Below, in pieces: positions 1 to 7,394 of a stretch of 17,497 nucleotides of DNA; the stretch's first letter is position 1; each line of letters starts with the position of its first letter. A program made the translations under genes and the position numbers. This DNA comes from Betaproteobacteria bacterium TMED156 (GTDB lineage: Bacteria > Pseudomonadota > Gammaproteobacteria > Burkholderiales > Burkholderiaceae_A): contig NHHF01000006.1 in NCBI GenBank assembly GCA_002171155.1, forward strand, positions 1-17,497. Reading direction: 5' to 3'. The notes beneath the pieces were generated by a model. The model saw nothing but the letters and a program-made list of their open reading frames with translations, was not told the origin of the DNA and did not search any database.

Positions 1-49
1 AAAAAAAAAACTAAGTTATTGATTAATATTAATATTTTTTTTAAAAGTT
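1..49 (-). terminator. AT-rich region after fliD, possible weak terminator
   Basis: This is everything downstream of the fliD stop codon up to the window edge. Read in the fliD direction it holds an A8 run, the perfect 12-base palindrome AATATTAATATT (25-36) and, at the very edge, a T10 run (complement of A at 1-10). An A-tract/T-tract pair around a palindrome could end transcription, but there is no GC-rich hairpin, so this is only a weak candidate. No coding sequence is visible in it. Confidence 0.25.
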
Positions 50-2077
50 TTACTTTTTATACGAATTTAATAGCGCGTCCAATGAATTTCCAAGACTTTC
101 TCGCTGTGAATTCATTTGTCCGACTAAAGCGTCCATTATCGCAAATTGTCTAGTATATCTGGCAAGTAAAACTTCCATCCTTGCCTCTAACCTAGATAAA
201 TCATCTTTATATCTTGTAACATCTGAATTGGCCGAAGTGGTTTGCCTTTTTACCAAACCAGTAGTTGAAAGCATGGTATCCAATTTTTTTATAGCATCAC
301 CTGCGATACCTTTGTTTGTATCTGAGATTGATGCGTTTCCTCCAAAAATTGTTACAACTTCATCGAATTGTGTATTTAAGGCTGCATCAAGCTTTTTATC
401 ATCAATTTGCATAACTCCTGACTTATCTAGTGTTATGCCAATGTCCCTCAACGCCTTTAGATTCGTACTTTGAGTTGACGAATTATTTATCAACATATCT
501 CTTAACTTATACTGAACCGATCGAACCGAAGACTCTCCCCTTAAAGAACCACTAAAAGTGTCTTCAGGATCATCTTCATTTGCAGGCCCAGTTAAAATGG
601 CAAAATCGGAAACACCCTCGTTGTAGGCAGTAATTAACTCTGTTAGGGTTTCTTTGACTGCGGAAGTATCTCTAGCAATAGTAATATTCGCAGCAACACC
701 TGCTGTTGCAGTACTGAGTAATTCCATAGTGACCCCTGAAACAACATCACCGATTAGATTTGTGGATCGACTTACTGACATGCCATCTACTACCAACATT
801 GCATTTGAAGCAGACTGAATTGAACTGAACGTCATCGTTGAATTAGTTGAGTTTGCGGAATATGCTTGTTGTTCTGCAACTGTGGCTTCAACAACTCCAG
901 AGATGTTGGCAAAAGTTGGAAAAGCAGCATCAGCATCAGATCTTGTGTAACTTATCAATAATGAACCGTCACTGGATTGAGATATTGCCCTTCCAGCAGA
1001 ATTAGTAATAAAAGAGTCGGCATCTAAAGCAGTTTTAACCCGAGCTGCTATTACAGTTGGAGTTTCTCCAGCAGAGACTGCAATTGAGACACCTGCTACA
1101 GTAAATGATCCAGTTGATTGGGCCGTGCCAAAACTTACATGTTGAGTTTCTGGAATTGAACTCGTAGTTGTAATACTGAAATTGTTGTTCTCACCAGTAT
1201 CGCCAGTTAACAAAATTTTAAAAGGCGTTGATCCTCCAGATCCATCATTAATTAGTTGAGCAGTTATTCCCAGTGTTGATGTTGACGAGTTGATAGCACT
1301 AACTACTCCTAATGGTGTGGCCTCAGCGGAACCAATTGTAAGTTCCTGAAGTCCGTTTCTGACTGTAGAAAAAGTCGTAGTTACATCAGAAGATCCTACT
1401 GAAGAAACAATAAGTGCGGAGGAAGCAACATCCCCTTCGCTTAACTCGTAAGTGACAGTTAATGTTCCATCCGATTTAGCAACAATCTCACGGCCTGAAT
1501 TTGATGAAACGAATGAACTTCCACTAGCTTGCAAAGCTTCTTTTGCTTTTGCAGCTACAGTTGCAGCACTATCTCCAGCGGCAACTGCAACATTAATTCC
1601 AGAGATTGTAAGCGTACCCGCAACAGAGGCTGCTGTAAAAGTTAATTTCTGTTGTTCTCTAGTACTTACTTGGATCGCAAATGATTCGCCACCATTTAAT
1701 TCAGCAGCAGTGGAAGAAAATCCTGATGATTGTTGTCTCGCTGCTTTAGCAAGTGAATTTACTGCTATTGAATGGCTTCCTGTTTTAGCAAGAGAGGATG
1801 TAGTTATTTTTAAGGCACTAGCATTTGAATTATTTGTTGTAAAAGTATTAAAATCTCTTGCGGAATCTAAAGCCTTAAAAGAAGTTCTAAATCTTTCAAG
1901 TACAGCTTTAACAACTCCCAAGCCAGAAATTTTAGCAGTACTTTTGTCAATCTTAGATTGTATTAAACTAGTTCTGGGTATTTTTTCAGCATCGACTAGA
2001 GCTTGAGATAGTTCTCTAATATTTATTCCAGAACCTGCGCCCAAAGAGCTAACAAAATCTGTGTTAGTTTCCGCCAC
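50..2077 (-). CDS. fliD: FliD, flagellar filament cap (HAP2), enlarged
   Basis: FliD caps the growing filament outside the cell and guides folding and insertion of flagellin subunits. The N-terminus is typical: VSSLGAGSGINI at residues 9-20, followed by a coiled helix with ALVDAEKIPR at 26-35. The C-terminal half (about 470-675) has the usual D1/D0 character: GITLDKSGVMQIDDKKLDAAL at about 546-566, then a long heptad-rich helix ending in SLDALLNSY. At 675 aa it is well above the E. coli length (about 470). The extra mass is a duplicated module (about 144-230 and 313-395) around a flagellin IN-like segment (about 246-305, with TPLGVVSAINSSTSTLGITA). The ATG is supported by AAAGGAAAT just upstream. 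The gene lies 85 bp after flgL behind a FliA-type promoter. No flagellin gene lies between flgL and fliD, unlike many Gammaproteobacteria. There are no cysteines. Confidence 0.95.
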   Translation of the reverse strand: MAETNTDFVSSLGAGSGINIRELSQALVDAEKIPRTSLIQSKIDKSTAKISGLGVVKAVLERFRTSFKALDSARDFNTFTTNNSNASALKITTSSLAKTGSHSIAVNSLAKAARQQSSGFSSTAAELNGGESFAIQVSTREQQKLTFTAASVAGTLTISGINVAVAAGDSAATVAAKAKEALQASGSSFVSSNSGREIVAKSDGTLTVTYELSEGDVASSALIVSSVGSSDVTTTFSTVRNGLQELTIGSAEATPLGVVSAINSSTSTLGITAQLINDGSGGSTPFKILLTGDTGENNNFSITTTSSIPETQHVSFGTAQSTGSFTVAGVSIAVSAGETPTVIAARVKTALDADSFITNSAGRAISQSSDGSLLISYTRSDADAAFPTFANISGVVEATVAEQQAYSANSTNSTMTFSSIQSASNAMLVVDGMSVSRSTNLIGDVVSGVTMELLSTATAGVAANITIARDTSAVKETLTELITAYNEGVSDFAILTGPANEDDPEDTFSGSLRGESSVRSVQYKLRDMLINNSSTQSTNLKALRDIGITLDKSGVMQIDDKKLDAALNTQFDEVVTIFGGNASISDTNKGIAGDAIKKLDTMLSTTGLVKRQTTSANSDVTRYKDDLSRLEARMEVLLARYTRQFAIMDALVGQMNSQRESLGNSLDALLNSYKK
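893..1141 (-). repeat. FliD internal repeat, copy 2
   Basis: Residues about 313-395 of FliD. The order is HVSFGTA, a Gly turn, SFTVAGVSIAVSAG, the helix ETPTVIAARVKTAL, NSAGRAI, then the strand SDGSLLISYTRSDAD. It matches copy 1 step by step, including the G-x-x-(V/I)-A-V-x-A-G core and the S-D-G strand. The flagellin IN-like segment lies between the two copies. Confidence 0.75.
1388..1648 (-). repeat. FliD internal repeat, copy 1
   Basis: Residues about 144-230 of FliD. The order is KLTFTAA, a Gly turn, TLTISGINVAVAAG, an Ala-rich helix DSAATVAAKAKEAL, SNSGREI, then a strand SDGTLTVTY followed by an acidic loop. It aligns without large gaps to copy 2 (893-1141), sharing the pattern F-(x)6-G-(x)1-(T/F)-x-(I/V)-x-G-x-x-(V/I)-A-V-x-A-G. 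I read it as a duplicated outer domain of the cap. The similarity is at protein level; the DNA has diverged, so this is an old duplication. Confidence 0.75.
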
Positions 2078-2126
2078 TTTATTTCCTTTAAATCTTTTAA
2101 ATTATTATTTTATTTTTTCATACGGT

Positions 2127-2153
2127 TAATCGGTATATGTAAAAAAAACTTTA
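2127..2153 (-). promoter_or_regulatory. Sigma-28 (FliA)-type promoter for fliD
   Basis: Reading towards fliD, the -35 box TAAAGTTT (2153-2146) matches all eight bases of the E. coli/Salmonella FliA consensus. After exactly 11 bases comes ACCGATTA (2134-2127), matching six of eight bases of the -10 consensus GCCGATAA, including the CCGAT core. The promoter begins 9 bases after the flgL stop codon. It would start transcription near 2120, giving a leader of about 40 bases with the fliD ribosome binding site. This places fliD in the late class, expressed once FliA is released after hook completion. It is inferred from the consensus and not measured. Confidence 0.75.
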
Positions 2154-2162
2154 ATTAAATTT

Positions 2163-3086
2163 TTAACTCAAATAATTAAATAGACTTAGTGCTGAAATTC
2201 TTGAAAAACTACTTTGAGTTGCTTGTAAAGCCAACATATTCTTTTGCATCTCTGTAACTGCCGCGCTATAGTCTAAATCTTCAACAGCAGAAAGTGCCGT
2301 TTTCAATTGCAAAACTGTTTCTTCATTAACTGACTTCTGAGTTTCTACCACTGCCATTTCGGTGCCTACTTGTGCAGTAGCTAGAGAAATATTAAACGAT
2401 GCTTGATCTAGATCATTGATTCCTATATCCATTGATTTTTGATCAGATTTCCTGATTCCTTCAGCTAATTGCTTCAATGCATCAAAAAAACCAGTGCCGG
2501 AGATTGATCCGTCTTCGTGCTCTCTAACAACTCTTCCAAAAACATCAGTACCTGTTCGATTAAACCTGATCATTCTTTGTTCACCAACTTGTACCCGATT
2601 TCTTGTCTCATCACCAGCGTATTCAACATTACCCAAAGGATCTTTCTCAAATGGTTTAGTCTCAACTCTAGTCCCGGAAAAAACATAATTATCATTAACA
2701 TCTTGTGTATTTGCCAAGGACATTAAATCGTCTGATAAACCCTGAATTTCAACAGCAACTAGTTCTCTGTCTTTTGGGCCTAAAGTTCCGTTGGCAGCCT
2801 GAATAGCAAGCTCTTTTATTCTAGTAAGAACGTCAGTTGTAGCGTTAAGTGCAGTTTCTTCTGCAATCAATCGATTTTGCGCCTCTTGAATATTTTGTTC
2901 AAAAGACTCTTGTCTTTTTATTACAGATTTGACCCTTTGAATCGCTGTAGCTTTGTCAGGTGCGTCACTAGGATTAACAACATTTTTTCCACTTGATAGT
3001 TTTGTTTGGGTCTCTGCTAAATTCGATTGGCTGTTGACCATTTGGTCAACAGATCGATCAAAAAAAAGTGCAGTGGAAATTTTCAT
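2163..3086 (-). CDS. flgL: FlgL, hook-filament junction protein (HAP3)
   Basis: FlgL is the second of two junction proteins joining the stiff hook to the filament; it sits on FlgK and presents a flagellin-like surface. At 307 aa it has normal family length. The flagellin-like N-terminal helix region has TKLSSGKNVVNPSDAPDKA at about 28-46. The FlgL hallmark NDNYVFSGTRVETKPF lies at about 131-146, and the C-terminal helix ends in FSRISALSLFNYLS. The start follows AAGGAT at good spacing and is 17 bp after flgK, so the two are co-transcribed. Unlike its neighbours FlgK and FliD it carries no insertion. It lacks cysteines. Confidence 0.97.
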   Translation of the reverse strand: MKISTALFFDRSVDQMVNSQSNLAETQTKLSSGKNVVNPSDAPDKATAIQRVKSVIKRQESFEQNIQEAQNRLIAEETALNATTDVLTRIKELAIQAANGTLGPKDRELVAVEIQGLSDDLMSLANTQDVNDNYVFSGTRVETKPFEKDPLGNVEYAGDETRNRVQVGEQRMIRFNRTGTDVFGRVVREHEDGSISGTGFFDALKQLAEGIRKSDQKSMDIGINDLDQASFNISLATAQVGTEMAVVETQKSVNEETVLQLKTALSAVEDLDYSAAVTEMQKNMLALQATQSSFSRISALSLFNYLS

Positions 3087-3103
3087 TTTTATATATCCTT
3101 GTG

Positions 3104-6100
3104 CTATCTGATGCCGATAATTGCGTCAAAAAGCAGGCCTGCAGTTTGCATTACCTTTGCCGAGGCCTGATATGCCTGCTGATACCTGACTAAGTCAGCC
3201 GCCTCTTGGTCAAGACTAACTCCAGACACTTGGTCTCTTTTTGCAACGGATTCATCATAAATGACTGTCAACGCTTCTTGGGAGACAGACGCTCTTTGTG
3301 CATAATTACCGATATCGGTAACAATTCCATCATAACTTTCTGAAAAAGTTAGCCCACTTTCGGCACCAACAAGTCTTTTCTTTTCAATCTCTGAGATTGC
3401 AATTATATTTTGATTATTACCAATTCCATCTGAATTCCCATCTACAGTAAATTTATCCCCACTCTTTGGGGGGCCAGATAGTTCGATTTTTAAATTTTGG
3501 TATTTAACACCAACACTCACGTTGTAGTCTCTCTCAGCCATTTTGGTTTGAGTCGACTTATCAATTATTTGGTATCTAGTGTCAGAAATAAAATTTATTT
3601 CAAAAGGATTTTGCCTCAATAGTTCGATTTGATCTACACTTGTATTATTATATGTTGCAGCAAGTGAGAAAGGTCCATCACCATCGGCGAAAATCAACAT
3701 ATCTTCTGGTGCATTACCTTTTAAATATAAACTAGTGTCAAATCCCAATCTCTTCATGTCTGCTGGATTTCCTCTGTTACCAAAACCAAGTCTAATGTCA
3801 GAAGGAAAACCATCAATTGTAGTTTTAGCCTGCTCCAAATCTCTAGAGTAAGTACCTGGTTCAAGATTAAGAACATTTTTGCCAGCCAAGACAATTCCAT
3901 CAGTATCAGAGGTTCCAATTACCAATGCTCCTGATGTATCAAGATATGCAGTAATTTGATTAAGTCTGTAGTCTGTTTTTGCCAATTCATTAATTTTATC
4001 CCTTACATCATCGATGTCAGTAAAAGATCCAGATGTTCCAACAATAACGTTATTAATAGTGAGCCCCTCGGAAAAGTCCATTTCCCCAGCAAAAACTCGT
4101 ACTTGATCAATAACTCTGGTGAGCTCCAATTCTCCAAAATACTCTTTTGCAGTTACACCCAATATATTGGCTGCCGAGACTCCAGAAATATCAATATTTT
4201 TCCCTGTCTGGTTACCTAAAACCAAATTACCATCTGTATCCATGTAGGCCGCAACACCAGTAACATTTGTTTGTAAGTTGATTGCATCTCTTATTTCTCT
4301 TATGGAATCTGACCTGGTTCTTAATTCGGCTGCTATAGCATCTGTTTCAGATGATTTTAATACTGTATCTTCAGCTACGACTGTAGTTCCATTAATCTTA
4401 AGTCCTGAACTAGGGATAATTTGTGCTGAATCAACCTTTATTTCTGACGAAGCTTCTACTTTGATACCAAACTCATCTGCTTGAGGCTTTAACCATCTTC
4501 TAATATCGCTCGCCTCCATAGTATGGTTTGAGTCAATTTTTAATTCTGTTAATGGTTTTCCATTTAAAACAAAAGATTCTTCTGAAAATCCTTCTCCAAT
4601 AGATGACCTATTTATTGGCTCCGAAACAACAGATCCAAGTACAAATTTACCTGAATCAACAACGTGGTCTAAACCCAGTTGAGGAAGTGCCTCTGGCTCC
4701 GCTTTTAACCCATAAAATATATCCATATCTCTATAACTGTCTGGTCCAAAGATGTTAAAGTAATTGTTACTGTATGTACTCCCCGAATTTAACCCAACAT
4801 CTGCGTCAAAAGCGGATTCGACAAATTCTCTGCCTGCTCTTTCACGAATAGGAATTTGCTCAATTTCAGTAAGTTTCCTGCCGATTTTCTCTTCTTGGAT
4901 TGCAATTTCCTTATCACCAAATTTGTTTCCATTTAAGTGGTTGGCGTCACGAGTCAAAACTTGTAGATCAACTGGTTTTTCTATATTTGTTGGAGAAATA
5001 ATCAATTGAATGTCTTGAAAACCTGCAGGAATTATTGCTACTGGAGGTAAAGTTGCTTGGTCATATTCTTTGAATATTGCCTCAAGCTCACTAAAATTTT
5101 GATTTGTTAACACATTATCAAGATTGATGTTGCTATCTTTAATCTCAAAATCACTATCAATATCAACTTTCGCGTTAACGCCACTTGGATTTTCTTCATC
5201 ATCGATAATTCTGAAATCCCCAGCTGCAGCAATTAAAGCTGGATTCTCAAATGCAACATTGATCCCTGCTGCAGGACGATTTTCACTTCTGAGATTTAAA
5301 ATTTCTCCATCTATTGGAGAACCTTCAAAAGAAATATTTAGTCCATTTATATTAATACTATCTACTCCAACTACTTTTTGATTAGTTGCTTTGTCGGTGG
5401 CCTCCCATAATCCTCTCTGAGTTGTAACACTAATCAACCCTTCTGATGACAAAGTTACCGGAGACAAAGAAAAAAAACCAAATTCCTCACTCTTAATATT
5501 GACCTGCCTGTCAGACTCTTTAGAGAGTCTAAGAGATTGGCCATAATTTGCATCTAAGAATTGAAACAAACCGTCTCTTACCTCCTCCAATGATACCTTT
5601 TCTCCTACATCCTCTATTCCTAAAAATGGAATTGTGTACTTGATAGTTGAACCGTTAAGAGTTAGCTCTACAACATCTCCTTTTCTGTATTGCCCGTCTA
5701 GTGTTAGGTTCGATACTTGACCAGCCTCTGCATCAAACTGAAATTCTAAGTCATTTGCATTGATTTCAAGTGGATCGACTATTGTAGGTGTAATGCGAAC
5801 ATTGGAATTAAGTTCCGAGTGTATTGCTGTCAGCTCTGGATCTATCCTAAAAAGGTCTATTCCCTTGTTTCCATTTAAGTCTAGTCCTGCATTGTGAACC
5901 TGATTTATTTCAGAAACAAAAGTTTTTGCCAGCCCATCTAGCTCACGAAAAGTCGGTTCCAAAAGTGATTTTCTGAACGAGAGTAAACCACCCAAACTTC
6001 CACCACCAATGCCTGAAACTGTCTCAACAGATTTCTTATATTGGCCAAGTTGAAGATTGACTTTGCTTATGTCTGAATCATCAAAAGTAGCAACCAATTT

Positions 6101-6829
6101 TTCAAACTCTAAGCCAGATACAATTACACCGCCAGAAAAATTTGAACTTAAACTTACGTCAACTGAACCATTGGGAGCCTCTTTGACAGTAATTTTCGCA
6201 ACCTCAGACATTTCTCTTAGAATTTGATCACGCTCATCCAGCAACTGTAAAGGTTGGCGAGTTAATATCCTCGAGGCAGCAAGTTCGTTGTTGACTAATG
6301 ATAACTGCTCAGCAAAAACGTTTAATTTAATGATGTCCGAATTAATTGCCTCTTTCGTTTCGTCCACTATCAAGTCTAACTGACTAGAAATATCTTTAAA
6401 CCTACTTGTTAAATTCTCTGAATCTGACATAAAAACAGTTCTTCTTATCAAAGAAGATGGATCAATTGATAGTTCTCTGGCAGAGTTAAAAAACTGATCA
6501 AGAGCTGAGGTTAATCCAACAGTTTCACTTCCAAGAATATTAATTACTCGACTTGCATAATCAACCATTGGACCTTGTTGACTTAAATCACTTTTACTAT
6601 TTCTTAAGCTGTTTTCGATGAAACCATCATATAGACGTTTAACTCCATCTAGTCTTGCGCCAGTTCCGAAAAAAGATGTTCCAAATTTAGTAGGAGTGTT
6701 TTCTGATAAATCAACTTCTTGTCGCGAATACCCTTCACTGTCAACGTTAGCAATGTTGTTTGCAACCGTAGCAAGAGCTTTCTGATAATTTGAGACAGCC
6801 CCGGCTGCTATTGAATTTATGTCACTCAT
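3104..6829 (-). CDS. flgK: FlgK, hook-associated protein 1, greatly enlarged
   Basis: FlgK is the first junction protein, placed directly on the finished hook outside the cell. The N-terminal rod-type motif reads ATVANNIANVDSEGYSRQEV (about 20-39). A FlgK helical core follows, including LLDERDQILREMSEVA (about 196-211) and the GGLLSFR stretch (280-286). The C-terminal signature has VSLDQEAADLVRYQQAYQAS at 1204-1223 and AGLLFDAIIGIR at the end. At 1241 aa it is over twice the E. coli length (about 550). The extra sequence is central (about 350-1010) and includes two related IN-like units (about 808-897 and 920-994). A conserved-looking segment near 1075-1145 (FEINFISDTRYQIID, SGPPKSGDKFTVDGN) precedes the C-terminal helices. 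No Shine-Dalgarno sequence is visible; the ATG is chosen because the N-terminal motif starts correctly there. There are no cysteines. Confidence 0.95.
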   Translation of the reverse strand: MSDINSIAAGAVSNYQKALATVANNIANVDSEGYSRQEVDLSENTPTKFGTSFFGTGARLDGVKRLYDGFIENSLRNSKSDLSQQGPMVDYASRVINILGSETVGLTSALDQFFNSARELSIDPSSLIRRTVFMSDSENLTSRFKDISSQLDLIVDETKEAINSDIIKLNVFAEQLSLVNNELAASRILTRQPLQLLDERDQILREMSEVAKITVKEAPNGSVDVSLSSNFSGGVIVSGLEFEKLVATFDDSDISKVNLQLGQYKKSVETVSGIGGGSLGGLLSFRKSLLEPTFRELDGLAKTFVSEINQVHNAGLDLNGNKGIDLFRIDPELTAIHSELNSNVRITPTIVDPLEINANDLEFQFDAEAGQVSNLTLDGQYRKGDVVELTLNGSTIKYTIPFLGIEDVGEKVSLEEVRDGLFQFLDANYGQSLRLSKESDRQVNIKSEEFGFFSLSPVTLSSEGLISVTTQRGLWEATDKATNQKVVGVDSININGLNISFEGSPIDGEILNLRSENRPAAGINVAFENPALIAAAGDFRIIDDEENPSGVNAKVDIDSDFEIKDSNINLDNVLTNQNFSELEAIFKEYDQATLPPVAIIPAGFQDIQLIISPTNIEKPVDLQVLTRDANHLNGNKFGDKEIAIQEEKIGRKLTEIEQIPIRERAGREFVESAFDADVGLNSGSTYSNNYFNIFGPDSYRDMDIFYGLKAEPEALPQLGLDHVVDSGKFVLGSVVSEPINRSSIGEGFSEESFVLNGKPLTELKIDSNHTMEASDIRRWLKPQADEFGIKVEASSEIKVDSAQIIPSSGLKINGTTVVAEDTVLKSSETDAIAAELRTRSDSIREIRDAINLQTNVTGVAAYMDTDGNLVLGNQTGKNIDISGVSAANILGVTAKEYFGELELTRVIDQVRVFAGEMDFSEGLTINNVIVGTSGSFTDIDDVRDKINELAKTDYRLNQITAYLDTSGALVIGTSDTDGIVLAGKNVLNLEPGTYSRDLEQAKTTIDGFPSDIRLGFGNRGNPADMKRLGFDTSLYLKGNAPEDMLIFADGDGPFSLAATYNNTSVDQIELLRQNPFEINFISDTRYQIIDKSTQTKMAERDYNVSVGVKYQNLKIELSGPPKSGDKFTVDGNSDGIGNNQNIIAISEIEKKRLVGAESGLTFSESYDGIVTDIGNYAQRASVSQEALTVIYDESVAKRDQVSGVSLDQEAADLVRYQQAYQASAKVMQTAGLLFDAIIGIR
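3848..4072 (-). repeat. FlgK IN-like repeat, copy 2
   Basis: Residues about 920-994 of FlgK: SEGLTINNVIV, IDDVRDKINELA, QITAYLDTSGALVIGTS, DGIVLAGKNVLNLEPGTY. It aligns with copy 1 along its length, best at the AYxDTxGxLVxG strand pair. A weaker possible third relative lies just before copy 1 (residues about 754-800, LNGKPLTELKI then ASDIRRWL). Confidence 0.7.
4139..4408 (-). repeat. FlgK IN-like repeat, copy 1
   Basis: Residues about 808-897 of FlgK: SGLKINGTTV, a variable loop, IREIRDAIN, VTGVAAYMDTDGNLVLGNQ, GKNIDISG, ILGVTAKEY. The pattern (GL-x-IN, a short helix ending D-x-IN, A-Y-x-D-T-x-G-x-L-V-(L/I)-G) recurs in copy 2 at 3848-4072. It resembles the flagellin IN motif known from flagellins and FliD. 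Copy 1 has about 18 extra residues in the first loop. Confidence 0.7.
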
Positions 6830-6893
6830 TATTTAAATTTTTGTTTGCATGTAACAAAAAAAAAAAGAATTTTCATAAGATTAATAATTGTTT
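6830..6893 (-). other. flgJ-flgK spacer with A11/T11 tract
   Basis: This 64-bp gap contains an 11-base A run on the plus strand (6856-6866), read as T11 in the flgK direction. Just before flgK the sequence is AAATTTAAATA with no purine-rich ribosome binding site. I looked for sigma-28, sigma-54 and sigma-70 boxes and found none convincing. A T-tract without a strong hairpin is not good evidence for a terminator. Confidence 0.5.
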
Positions 6894-7394
6894 TCATTTT
6901 TTGTCAGTTCCTCTTATTGAAAAACTCTTTTGTCTTAATTCATAAACTGGGAAAGGTTTTTTTTGTTCAACATTTAATGGGACTGACTTTTCTGCACTAC
7001 CCCTGATGAGGTCGAAAGACTTTTGACTTTTTTCTAGCTTCATAGATTTGTTCATAAATTGATGGTCTTTAAGGTAACCTTTTGAAGATACTTGATTGCT
7101 TCCTAGATGTTTCATCATCATATCCGCAAGTCCCAAGCCTCCTTTTTTGGAAAGAGCAACGGCTATTTCTCTGTCGTACATTGACTCAAAAGTATCCATT
7201 GCTTTTGATTTTAATAAATCGCTTTTTGGAACAGCATCTCTCATTGACTTCAACATCATTTGAATGAACATTGCTTCAAACTGTTGTGCGGTTTGACGTG
7301 TAGCTTCCTTTTCTCTACTCTGTGCCCTAGCTCTTAATTCACCCAGGCCGTGGAAATCAAGTGATGAGCGAGGAATTCCTGAAATATCGTCCAT
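6894..7394 (-). CDS. flgJ: FlgJ, rod-cap (rod-binding) protein without muramidase domain
   Basis: FlgJ is the periplasmic scaffold on which the rod assembles. The rod-binding domain is clear: QQFEAMFIQMMLKSMRDA at 37-54 and YDREIAVALSKKGGLGLADMM at about 73-93. The protein is only 166 aa. In E. coli and Salmonella FlgJ is about 313 aa, with a C-terminal glucosaminidase that opens the peptidoglycan. Here, after about residue 97, there is a basic, Lys/Ser-rich tail of about 70 residues with no recognisable hydrolase motif, ending in a clean TGA. The start ATG directly follows the flgI stop (TAAATG), indicating translational coupling. A separate wall-cutting enzyme must presumably be encoded elsewhere, as in bacteria with single-domain FlgJ. 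Confidence 0.93.
   Translation of the reverse strand: MDDISGIPRSSLDFHGLGELRARAQSREKEATRQTAQQFEAMFIQMMLKSMRDAVPKSDLLKSKAMDTFESMYDREIAVALSKKGGLGLADMMMKHLGSNQVSSKGYLKDHQFMNKSMKLEKSQKSFDLIRGSAEKSVPLNVEQKKPFPVYELRQKSFSIRGTDKK

Noticed and set aside
1452..2006. 184-codon open frame on the plus strand
   Set aside because: It lies wholly inside fliD on the opposite strand and has no recognisable domain or ribosome site. It mirrors the Ala/Ser/Thr-rich repeat codons of FliD.
3113..3120. Perfect GCCGATAA (sigma-28 -10 box) on the plus strand
   Set aside because: It codes for the FlgK C-terminus on the other strand, the region 11 bases upstream matches the -35 box poorly (TATCCTTG), and no plus-strand gene follows.
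6894..7394. Recent frameshift that cut the muramidase off FlgJ
   Set aside because: Only 64 bp lie between flgJ and flgK, and no hydrolase-like sequence remains in any frame, so there is no sign of a broken second half.
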